From NCBI GenBank assembly GCA_013076295.1, contig RQOL01000540.1, positions 124,001 through 188,000 on the forward strand: 64,000 bases of DNA, in the 5' to 3' direction. Positions 1-12,300 of the stretch are shown here, one piece after another (position 1 is the first letter of the stretch; each line of letters begins with the position of its first letter). Under the pieces are notes generated by a model. It ran no database searches. It was not told where the DNA came from and was given only the letters and a program-made list of their open reading frames with translations. Source of the DNA: Sanderia malayensis. Taxonomy: Eukaryota; Cnidaria; Scyphozoa; Semaeostomeae; Pelagiidae. Made by a program: the position numbers and the translations under genes.

Positions 1-346
1 TTCTTGTCTGTTCTCGGTGACCAGTCGGTTGTTCTCGGTGAAACAGATCGTGCCACGAAGCGTGTTCGGCATCCTTCCGAAATCCTCCTCCTCCATGAGG
101 CCCCGTCGCCTCTCGAAACTCGTCATAACCGAAGTGATCTCGTTTTGCCAACTCGGAATCCGTGACGGCGTGCAAAGGTCGTCGGTAATCGGTCGATGAT
201 TGCTGATTGCTCGGTGGGTGGCCGAAATCCGAAATCGTATCAGACATGGATCGACGGTGCAAACTCAAAGCTCCTCCGTTGGGACGGCGTTCTCGAAACA
301 CGGCCTGCGCAGTCTCGCTAGTTTTGCCTGATCTTGCAGCGTGCGG
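1..346 (-). CDS. APC: APC: exon after the armadillo domain, cut by window edge
   Basis: On the minus strand a TTTTAG acceptor opens a phase-0 exon that stays open for 115 codons to the window edge. It joins in frame to the CAG|GTAGAA donor at 756; reading through that donor instead gives a stop two codons later. The peptide is basic and polar (for example RRSMSDTISDFGHPPS and ELAKRDHFGYDEFREATGP). I recognise no 15- or 20-residue beta-catenin repeat or SAMP motif in it. Those would be expected further left, outside the window. Confidence 0.75.
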
Positions 347-3300
347 CTAAAATTCAAAAGTTCAAACTCATTCACTTACAATTTGACGAATTTAGATCAA
401 ATAAATAAAAAAAATGAGTCTGCAAAATGAAAATAGTATTTGAGAAAATCTTAGTCAACAATAATAGCAGTGAAGTCAGAGCAACACGCAGTGTATATAC
501 AGTCAAATCTGCATGATTCGAACTCGTGTAATTCGAACTCTATCTAGTTCGAACGAAATTCTCTGTCCTTTCAGGGATCACTAATGAACCAATTCTTATA
601 CAACAAACCTTTATAATTCGAACTTTTTGTACCTTTATAATTCGAACTTTTGTTCGAATTAGACAGAGTTGACTGTAGTAACGTATTTACAGGATGTATT
701 TATGGGACACATGTATGGGACACATTTATGGGACATATATGTTGTCTTATTCTACCTGAGATGGTGACGAAAAAGATGAGCTTGAGCTTGAGCTATCCTT
801 TCTTTGTCTTGATGCTATGAACGGAGGACGACGCAGTTGCATGTCCTGGATGCCCTGTTGCAGCTGATTGACGCCCACAGGGAATTCAGACGATGACTTT
901 CCATACTGTTGCTGTTGTTGTTGGGTGTGTTTGCAATTGAAACTGGTACTCTGATTCCACCTTTCTACGTGGCCACCGGGAAAGTGCGTTGCTGACATGG
1001 GGTGCAATCCCTCGTTGCCCACTGTCACATCGGCATCCTTTGGAAACGCTGGCCTCTGACCCTGGGCCTGCAAACCCCCTGGGTCTGCAGACGAGTGGTA
1101 TAGTATTGTCGTGGGGTCTTTATTGTGGGGCATGGTGATGCCACGGCGTGGGGGATCCTGGTATAAGTCGGCATAATAATGTGGCTCCCCCTGGTGACCA
1201 CCGACCGGATGACCTTTGACCTTTCGGTGGTGAACTTTGAACTTTGACCCCTGCACGTCTTCCGGCGTCGCATGCGAATGTTGCAGCTGACGAAATGTCG
1301 TTGATGTTGCTGCAGCAGCGTTACCAGCCTGCTTCTTTTCATTAACAACTCCATCATTACTCGCATTGCCGGCAGCAGCACCATTAGGAGCTGCAGAGGC
1401 GTCTTTTTGCATCGCAGCTGCCGTCGTAACGTTTTTCTTCGTACCGAAGAACGACTTGTACCTGCGCTCGTTACGTGACGCCTGAGCTGGTTGCGCACGC
1501 GACTTCCCTGGCAGCGTGTTCGACCTTCGAAATTGGAACGAAGCGTGGGACTCAGTGTCTGTACTACTTCCGCCCGGCTTTACAGCCATCAAGTTACGCA
1601 GTGCAGAAGCAGAGCTTGTCGATATCGACTTGTGCTTTGAGTTGACGAGGGTCTTCAGCATAGAGACAGCACCCAGTTCCCAGAGAAGTTCCTGGTCTTC
1701 CATGCACCGCGCGGAAAGGTTCCAAAGGATCCCACAAGAGTTGGATACGACGCGGGTGCTGGGCGAACGCAAGTGGGAAATTAACACCTGAAGTAATCAA
1801 AAGAGGAAATAATTTACGAAGGTCATAGTAGCAAAGGTCATTGTCAAAAGTCAAGCTCACAGTAGCAAAGGTCATAGGATCGTAGGTCATAGAATAAAAA
1901 CAATAGTGTCAAAACATCAAAGGCCAGAGTATCAAAAGTCTTTCCATGAAAGGCATGAAAGGCATGAAAGGTGTGAAAGATCATAGGATCGAAGGTCATA
2001 GCATCGAAGGCCATAATACCAAAAGTCATTGCATGAAAGGTCATAGTATCAAAAGTGTTTGTATTAAATGTCGTAGTGACAAAGAATCAGAGTACCAAAG
2101 GTGTTGCATAATAACAAACCTTGAGACAACCATGCTCTCGTAGGACCGCTCGGTACTCGGGCTTAATGGCGATGTGTGACGAGATATTTCGCAGGATGCC
2201 GCCCGCATTCTCGGGAATGACGAGACTTCGACTCGGACTCCGATAATTCAATGCGTAGCACAGAAATTGCAGGGAGCCTGGGGTAGCGCAAATGCTTTCC
2301 TTGTTTTCGGGACTGTGTGCTGAGAGGTTCCAAACAGCGCTGAGGACGCTGCGGATAGCGCCTTCACTGCAGATGTTTTGACAGCTCAGCATGAGACTCC
2401 TGGCTGCATCAATCTGTGAATGAATAAGTGAATGAATGAATGAATGAATAAGTGAATGAATGAATGAAGAAATAAGTGAATGAATAAGTGAATGAATGAA
2501 AAAATGAATGAATAAGTGAATGAATGAATGAATGAAGAAATAAGTGAATGAATAAGTGAATGAATGAAGAAATGAATGAATAAGTGAATGAATGAATGAA
2601 TGAAGAAATAAGTGAATGAATAAGTGAATGAATGAAGAAATGAATGAATAAATGAAGAAATGAATGAATAAATGAATGAATGAATGAATGAATACAGAAA
2701 AAAAGATCATATATAGCCTAGTGGGTAAAAGAAGAAAGTAAAAGGTGAAAAATTAAATAAACAAACCTCAGCAAGAATTCGTTTTCCTGCTTCATCACAC
2801 CTCCACGACACATTCCTGATAATCCCAGCAGACACCTGAACGAGGTCCTCTTCTTCAAACGAGGCTAACCCGGTTACAACTCCCTTCAATGCTCCGCTCA
2901 TTTCAAGCAGCCTATTTTTATTTTTGCCGTCACTGTACGTGAGGTTGATCAACGTCATTCCAGCGTATTTACGAAGTGTGATACTGTACGGGTCGTTGCA
3001 CTGGCCGTTAAGTTTAAAGTCCACTTGTAAAAGCTCAGCCATCACCTGAAATACATAACACAACATAGCTATGGGACACATCTATGGGACACATGCATGG
3101 GACATATTTATGGGACACATGCAAAGGACATATTTATAGGACATATGCATGGGTCATATTTATGAGACACAAGTATAGGACACATGTATTAGGCACATGG
3201 GTGCGACGTATATATGTGACACATGTATGGGAGACATGAATGGGACACACTTACAGGACACATACATGGGATACCCGTATCCTAATGAAAAGAATAAACG

Positions 3301-6300
3301 TTTTTATAACAAATTCTTAATCCGTAATCCGTACCTGTAATCCGCCAAGTTCCGTGATCGTATTCTTATGCTCCTCTTCAAAGGACAGCTTCATCAGAGC
3401 AGCCACTGCGGGGCCGGGACCATGTTCCCTCAAGGCAGGAGCACTTCGATGGTACTTGTCCATGTTGCCACTAAGTGCAGCCTCGCTATGAGCACGCACA
3501 ATCTCGATCAGACGCAGTACGCGAACTTCCCGTCGACCCTTGCGATCGCCACGGCCCGAGTTGATGATGTTGTGAAGTGCGAGGCCTGAAGAAATGGAAA
3601 AAAATCAGTCAACCCCCCGTCCAAAATGACAAACCATGCATTACTCACTAATAATGGTGGCATAACGCAGGGGGTTCAGCTATTAAATAAGATAAAATAA
3701 CTAACCCCCGTCGCAAACAATAAACAATGCATTACTCACTAACAAAAGTGGCATAACGCAGGGGGCTCAACTATCAAATAGGTTAAAATAACTAACCCCT
3801 GTCCAAAATGACAAACCTAGCATTATTCGGGAACAACAATGTAATAACAGAGGGGGTTCAGTCATTACAAAATTCACAAAATTTGACCCCGTCTACAATG
3901 ACAAACCTAGCACTATTCGCGAACAATAATAGCGTAACACAGGGGGTAGCATAAACAAACCTGCTCTGTTTCTCGCTTCCCAGTTAATTCCCTGACTCTC
4001 GTAGGCCGGGTCGTGCAGAAGTTTGATCAACAACGGAAGACAACCGGATTGGCGCATGGCAGAACAGGAGTCTGTACTGCTGGACATTGCCAAAAGGGTT
4101 CGCGCCACATCATCTTTATCATGCGTGCCGAGCATGCTCAGTAGGGAAGAAACCATGTCGACTTTAGTGTCTAGGTTCTGATGTGACGCTGCCATGCTCG
4201 AGAAACTCACAACGCTTATATTATCGTTGGTTTGTTGCTGTTGTTGTTGAAGGTCTTGGTTTTGTTGTTGTTGTTGTTGGAGGTTGGTCTGACTGATGCT
4301 GCGCAGGGGTCCTGGAGGCTGCATTGGAGCTTTATCCTGAAATAAAACACGATGATGTTACCTCCTGGATATCTCTCATTTTGCGTTGTCAATCAACGGA
4401 CTAATACAAATTTCCAGGGGGTTAGCAAACACAAGACATGCTTACCTCGGCAGCCTTTTGATCAGATTGAGTTGCAACTTTCAGCAGCCCAACTTGCGGG
4501 CCCTTAAAACCCTCCTCCGCTGCTACCATATTCTTCACATACGCAGCGTCCATTTGCAATGCACCCGGCGGTGGTCTTCCAACGTAACCAGGAGGAGGCT
4601 GTGCCTCGTTCACACGCAGCTGATTAGAATAATAACGAGTCGGTGGTTGTTGCTGTTGCTGTTGTTGACCTTTTGGGTTGGCCTCGAAAGCTGACCTCTG
4701 ACCCTGACGCAAAAGTTGAGGTGACCTCTGATCTTTCATTTGAAACGGCATTCTATGCATCGATGAAAGATGCATATGTTGTTGTTGTTGTAGGGGTATT
4801 GATTCGGTATGTTGCAATGGATTACGCAGCCCAGGTTGGCAATACCGCATTCCTTGATACCTCATTTCCTGCATACCACCCCCAACTGCGGGTGGTTGTG
4901 ACCCCCTCGAGTATCCCACACCCTGTGGTTGTTGTTCTTTGATTGCGTTACCGTACTGCAGCGTTGAATACGGCGGCACTTGTAATCGAGGCCGATCAGC
5001 CTCGTTTTCATACGACGACTGCTGATGCTGTGATATGTTAGCGTAATTGCTGTTGTTGTTGTTGTTGGGATTGCACACCGCAGGAGCAAAACCCATCTGC
5101 GCAGAGGCATCAAGTCGCGTTGGATTGTAATATGAATGGTCGGCCTGATTCAAACCAGATCTAGGAAACGTATGATGATGTTGCTGCGGAGGAGCGAGAC
5201 CCTGCGATGGCACATGACGATATCCATACTGCATTTGATACGAATCTTCATTCACAGCATGCCCTGCGGGGTACTTCTGCTCCTGTTGTTGCGCAGCAGT
5301 ATTACTAACTGTCGAATTAGCAGCAGCCAATCTGTCAACATTACACTGCTGCTCCTTCCCAGCCACCACGCCTGATGCGCCACCGCCAACAGGCGGAGAC
5401 GATACGTTAGCCTCGTTATCAGATACGTCTGTATTCGTAGCCTCGGAGCCATCCGGATCTGGTGATCCTGGGGCTGTGATTGGCACAGATGTGGCCGGAT
5501 TTACAATTGTAGATATGTCCGTTTGATTTGAACCCGATGATTCTTTAGATGACCAACATCGGTCCGGCGATGCAGAAACCTCTTTCTCAGGATTGGCTGC
5601 AGTTGTTGTTGTTGCTGTTGTTGTTATTGCTGCTGATGATGGCTTGATGACGTAATCACTTGGCTTGAACTGAGTTTGAAATGCATTGCTGGGATTCGAG
5701 TTGACGACTTCATCAATAGTCAGGCCATTCTACAAGAACAATTAACATACTGTCACCCGTTCAAGACTCTTTAATCCACTGATAAACAATATGAAATGAT
5801 AAATTTCCAGGGGGTAACGTGTCTGACTATATTGTCTTATACTGTCACCCCTGGATGGTCCACATAGTCTGTTAATAAACAATACAAAATGATATATTTC
5901 CATTGGGTAAAGTGTCTGACTATATTATTTCATATTCTTACCCCTGGAAGGTCTATTTAGTCCAACAAATAACAATAAGAAATGATATATTTCCAGAAGA
6001 TAGTGTCTGGCTATTTTGTCTCAAACTATTACCCCTGGAAGGTCCATTTAGTCCATTGATAAACAATATAAAATGATATATTTCCAGGGGGTAACGTGTC
6101 TGATTATATTATCTCATACTGTCACTCCTGGAAGGTCCATTAGGTCCATTGATAACCAATATTATATCACCAATTTGCTGGGAGTAAACACTACAGTCAC
6201 GTTACCTCTTCATTTTGTTGCTGTTGTTGTTGTTTTTGCTTCTGATCCTGTTCGCTGCAGAATCCGCTGTCCCTTCCAGGCAGACCCGTGGGCGCAATCG

Positions 6301-9300
6301 GCTGCCCTTGTGCGTCGACGGCCACAGCCTCGTTTTGATTTCTTTGCTCGTGAGCTTTGGCCTCGGCTTGCTCCGTGCCTGACTTTCTAGCCTCTTCTTG
6401 AATAACTCGTTGTTCCTCGAGGGTCAACTGTTGCCTGGATTCATTCTCCTTAAAAAACAAAAAAATTAGCTAACCCTCGTCTAATACTTCATATCTAATA
6501 CTGTTCAACACAGTCAACTCTGTCTAATTCGAACACCCCGGGGAAGCGTGAAAATGTTCGAATTACAAAAAGTTCGAATTATAGAGGTTTGTTTGATAAA
6601 AATTGGTTCATTAGTGATCCTTAGAGGGACAGAGAATTTCGTTCGAATTAGATAGTTTTGGAATTACACGAGTTCGAACTATGCAGATTTGACTGTAGCA
6701 AAAATCGCATTTAAAAATATTGAAAAGAGCATACAGCAGTGTGTTCAGATTCGTCTTCGCCCTCCATCCAAGGTGGGGTGTAGCAGAGTTGCTCACATGA
6801 AGGTATCCGCGATGTCTCCTCTAACAAACCCATTGAAAAATTCTATGAAAAAGCAATGATATAAAATGGTACAAAATGGTCCCTTGTTGAACTGCTTCAT
6901 AGTATACAAATTAACCCCCATCTGACGAACTTCACTATAGCAAACTAAACATCGGGTCCCTTGTTGAACTGCTTCATAGTATACAATTTACCCTCATATA
7001 ACGAAATTCTCTGTATATAGCAAACTAAACATCGGGTCCCTTGTTGAACTGTTTAATAGTATACAATTTACCCTCATATAACGAAATTCTCTGTATATAG
7101 CAAACTAAACATCTGGTCCCTTGTTGAACTGCTTCATAGTATACAATTAACCCTCATATAACGAAATCCTCTGCATATAGCAAACTAAACATCTGGCATC
7201 TTTTTGAATAGCTTTATAGATGAGAGAAAGCTCAACATAAATAGATCATGTTAACCAATAATATGAGAATATAACTCACCCTTATAGAGTCAACCCCCGT
7301 CGGCGTCTCTCCATATGTATCATAATACATTCTATCATTGTTGCGAAAGTTGCTGAGAACGGGGGGTACACTCTGCTTGACTTCGTTTGAAGTGGAAGGT
7401 TTGGTGGATAATGGAGGTCCCGTCACAATTGATGTTGATGAAACTGGAAGGGAGGCTGGTGCATTGCTTGATTTCGAGGCTGGTGTGGCTTGCAGTTGTT
7501 GTTGTTGTTGAGGTAAGTCCATTGCGCAGTTGAGGGGTGTAGATATGCCCTGGAAAAAAATATTTAGTACAATACTTTACCTCCTGGAAATATATCATTT
7601 CGTATTGTTTATTAATGGATTAAATGGACTTTCCAGGGGGTGACAGTATCAGACAATATACTCAGACACTTTACCCCCTGGAAATATATAATTTCATATT
7701 GTTTATCAATGATGTCAATAGATATTTCAGGGTGTAAATTACGTACCGAGTTGTTGTTGCTAATCCAAGGCGGTGTGAATGGAAGATATTCGTAGGAAGG
7801 AATTTTCGACGAAAGAGCTTGCAGTTGTCTGGAAGGAGCGGAGTAATCCTAAACAGAAGAAAATCATAAGTATATCGATGCAAACCCCCTGGAAAATCAG
7901 AAAAACAAGTGAATATCAACACGAAGAGACGCATATCCAGGGGTAAAATTATTGAATGAAATTGAACATGTTTCTCAACGTAAACGATAAGACGCACGCG
8001 ACACCCGTTCTGAGCAACAGTGTGCATTAAGAAGAACAGAAGATCAGCAAACAAGACGGGTGTTTCATCACTAACCTTAACTGAGTCTTCATCCATCTCA
8101 TCGAACCGAGGTACAACATAGGGCGCACAGTGTGCAGTTCTGTTTGAATTATTACGTGACTTGTTTCTCATCTGGACGCCACTAGTGTCGATCTTGTTGA
8201 CGTTGGCTGAAATTGCTCTGCAGTTGCTATCTGCTGGATTGATGCTTTGCGACGGTGGTTTTGAAATCGAGGCCGGTGTTGAAACTGGGGGTTTTTCAAG
8301 CACAGGGACACCCTCAGCTGGTGTTTGGCAACCCTGGATTAACAATAAAATGTAAAGGTTGGAATAAAGTGTAATATGTGGATTTGGATGCATCGTGAAA
8401 TATGTCCTCTTTAATTAAGCATCCTCTCTGTTAAACCACTCTCTAACCACCTTCTCTATTAAACAACCTTCTCTATTAAACCATACTCTCTACTAAACCA
8501 CCCTCTCTATTAAGCCATCCTCTCTGCTAAACCATCCTCTCTATTAAACCACCTTCTCTATTAAACAACCTTCTCTATTAAACCATCCTCTCTACTAAAC
8601 AACCCTCTCTATTAAACCATCCTCTCTGTTAAACCATCTTTACTATTAAACCATCCTCTCTATTAAACCACCCTTTCTGCTAAACCATCCTCTCTGTTTA
8701 GCGACCCTCCTTATTAAACCATTCTCTCTATTAAACCATCCTCTCTGTCAAGCCACCCTCTCTAATAAACCACCCTCTCAATTAAACCATCCTCTCTATT
8801 AAACCACCCTCTCTATTAAACCACCCTCTCAATTAAACCATCCTCTCTATTAAACCACCCTCTCTATTAAACCATCCTCTCTGTTCAGCCATCCTCTCTA
8901 TTAAACCATCCTCTCTGTTCAGCCATCCTCTTTATTAAACCACCCTCTCTATTAAACCATCCTCTCTGTTAAGCCAGCCTTTCTATTAAACCATCCTCTC
9001 TATTAAACCACCCTCTCTATTAAACCACCCTCTCAATTAAACCATCCTCTCTATTAAACCACCCTCTCTATTAAACCATCCTCTCTGTTCAGCCATCCTC
9101 TCTATTAAACCACCCTCTCTATTAAACCATCCTCTCTGTTAAGCCAGCCTTTCTATTAAACCACCCTCTCTATTAAACCATCCTCTCTGTTCAGCCATCC
9201 TCTCTATTAAACCACCCTCTCTATTAAACCATCCTCTCTGTTAAGCCAGCCTTTCTAATAAACCACCCTCTCTATTAAACCACCCTCACTGTTAAACAAT

Positions 9301-12300
9301 CCTCTCTGTTAAACAATCCTCTCTGTTAAACATAACAAGATTACAAGAGACACTCACAGATGGCGTCCAGGGCGGCGTCAGGCTGATTCTTTCACTCGAT
9401 GGAATTCTCGAGCCAAGTTCTTGTCCATTGTTATAGGTCGAAGTATAATCCTACAAAACAACAATGGATATTACCCCCTGAAATCCACTGATAAACGATG
9501 CAAAGCCTTGCACAACCAGGGGGTGAAGTCGATTTAAAAATCAATGTTAAAATCCATGTCACGGTACACCCCTGTCACTGACTGCAATGAAATGGAATAT
9601 TACGGTAAAATCAACCAAATCAGGGGGTAACTACAAAAATACCTTGACAGAGTCGACCTCGTTCAAATTCATGTAGAATGGCATCTGAGACGAGGTTGTC
9701 GTCACGCATGAAGACGAGGCTGAGGTACTCTGTGTCATTTGCATTGATGACGTAATCGGTTGAACTTGATGAGTCATCGCCACACCAGGCTGCAAAAATA
9801 AAAGTGTCTGACTATATTGTCTCATACTGTCACCCCTAGAAGGTCCATTTACTCCATTGATAAACAATACAAAATAACATATTTGCGGGAGGTGAAAAAT
9901 GGCAGATCATCAAGGTTACAGCCCTTAAAACGAACCTCTCTTGCGAGCAACTCTTCCTCAGCCTCGTTCCAGGGTGGCGAGAGGCATACTTTTTCTTCAG
10001 AGCCAATTTTACTAACTTCGCCCTGCTGTCCACATTTCCTTTCGCTGTAATCCTAGCAAGCAAAATAGGCACCAGATGTTTAGTTTGCTATATACAGTGA
10101 AGTTCGTTATACGAGGGTTAATTGTATACTATAAGCACTTAACAAGGGACCAGATGTTTAGTTTGCTATATACAGTGAAGTTCGTTACACGAGAGTGAAT
10201 TGTATACTATGATACAGTTCAACAAGGAACCAGATGTCTAGATTCAATTACAGCAACCCCCGGTTTTGAAGCAATGAGATCCATTGTCTTACCTTGACTG
10301 AGTCAACTTCTTCATCGTGCCATAACGGGGGTCGCTTAATGATTTCATCAGAGACTCGTTTGAAGATTCCTTCTTCAGAAGTTTCGGCATACGTCATTTC
10401 CTTTCGCCTGTCCATGTCTGTAAAATCCTGAATAAGCAAACGTAACCCCCCTGAATATAGACACCGTGATGAGCTATAAACACAGCAAGTTCGGCTTTGT
10501 TGGGGGGTAATGAACGCAAAAAATCGCAGAAGAAATGGTGCTTGGTTGAATTAAAAGCCACGTCTGTTCCGTGGATAATAAACTTGATGCTGATTGTGAT
10601 GATAATGGAAGAGAGGCTGGGGAATAGCGTGATTTCGAGGCTGTCAGTCTGCTATTGCTCAATAGAGGGGTGAAAGTAGCTCGACATCAATCTTACCCGA
10701 ACACAATCCAATTCATCTTCTTGCCAACAGGAATCCAACTCCCTGGATCTGAGAAGAATTTCATCTTCGACCTGTCTGATGAGTTGGGCCTTCTTTTTCG
10801 GGTCATCTTTCAACTTTCTCACCTCCAAACAACCGACACAGTTCGGAATTCGACAATAAGACTCTACGTGACCTTGAATCCTTTTCAATTGGTCATTAGT
10901 ACAACCGGCCAATGGCCTGTAGGGCTGTTGTTTTCGCGGCACAACTTTCGCTGTCTGTGGCGGCTGAAGGCCGTGGAACTTACTTCCTCCCTCCTTCGCC
11001 GTCGACTGCAACTGCGGAGGAGGCGACGACAAGTGCTGTTGCGCAGTAGATGTAACAGCACTCGCTGCAACGGCTGTCGGCTGATGGCTCAGTAGCTGCG
11101 TGGGCGCTTTACTCTGGGAGTACGCAATTTGCGCCGATACGGCCGCCTGTTTCATGCCGCTGCCCTGCGCAGGAGCATAGCCGCCTTTGCTCGGAGGCAT
11201 TTGAGGCGTGACCATGCCAAGTGGTTTTTTCTGTTGCTGGTGCATACTACTTCCGTTCATTGAGACGGCTGGCAGTGTTCTGTTGCTGAAGAGTTTGTTG
11301 GCCGTGGATATGTGTTGTTGTTGTTGTTGGTTGGTTGATAGAGGAACGTGTTGTTGACATGGTGACCTCAAGTGACCGAGGTTGTTGGATGAGGATGAAT
11401 GGGCCCCCATTTGGGTTGACGTGGGGCTGGTATACCCTGTAATTCAATCAATACAACAATATCAAACTAAACATCTGGCCCCTTGTTGAATGAATATCAG
11501 TCCATATCAATGTATATCAATCTGAGTCAATCCATATCAATCGGAAACAATCTGATTCAATCCATATCAATCTAAATCAATCTGATTCAATCCATAGATT
11601 TACCTATAACCATGCTGTTTGGAGGCATACTGACACAGCTGCCATTGAAACTTGAAGAATGAGTGATGGGAATGGAAGATGTCAGAGGGCCATTCAAACT
11701 TGTCAATACTGTGTGAAATGGAAAAAAGAATAAATTGTTAGATGTTTAATTTATGCTATATACAGTGAATACAGTGAAGCTCGTTATATGAGGGTGAATT
11801 GTATACTATGAAGCAGTTCAAGAAGGGACCAAATGTTTAGTTTGCTATATACAGTAAAGTTTGTTATGAGGGTGAATTGTATACTAAGAAGCAGTTCAAA
11901 AAGGGACAAGATGTTTAGCTTGCTACATTCGAGGTAGCTCATTATTTATAAATAATAATTAGTTATTAACTATTAACAAAGCAAACCTGATGTACTCATT
12001 GAATTATGTATCAACGATTTTCCACAATTTTCCTTTTGTTGACCAATTTTAGGAGCCAATTCTGTCTGACTTGGCGAAGTGGGATTATTGCTTGAACTCA
12101 ATTTGTTTGCAGCTGATAAATTTGTCTGCTGCAGTCGTGACTGTTGAGAAAGCCATCCAGTTGTTGCTATGGCAGCAGAACTTGCGGTCTGCAAAGAAAA
12201 AATAATGCTCAAGGTGTGAAAAGAGAAAATCAGATGGAATTTCGAAAAATGTTGCAGAAAAAAATCGAAGAAATATCAACAATACTACAATATATTCATG

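Noticed and set aside
2414..2697. IHSFIHLFIH-like ORF continuing into an APC exon
   Set aside because: A tetranucleotide microsatellite read as protein; the real exon begins at the acceptor at 2413.
4386..5486. Plus-strand ORFs opposite APC and SIN3 exons (for example 4643-4942 and 53097-53411)
   Set aside because: They are shadows of Q-rich minus-strand exons, giving V/L-rich nonsense opposite CAA/CAG codons.
6611..6796. Alternative frame of APC exon 6842-6735 (SNSATPHLGWRAKTNLN)
   Set aside because: The frame giving NFSMGLLEE and TPPW fits the phases on both sides and the repeated motif; this one does not.
8400..9335. Possible CRISPR-like array of regular repeats
   Set aside because: Units are contiguous without unique spacers, and the context is an animal intron; this is a minisatellite. 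The same applies to the 23-, 80- and 94-bp families.
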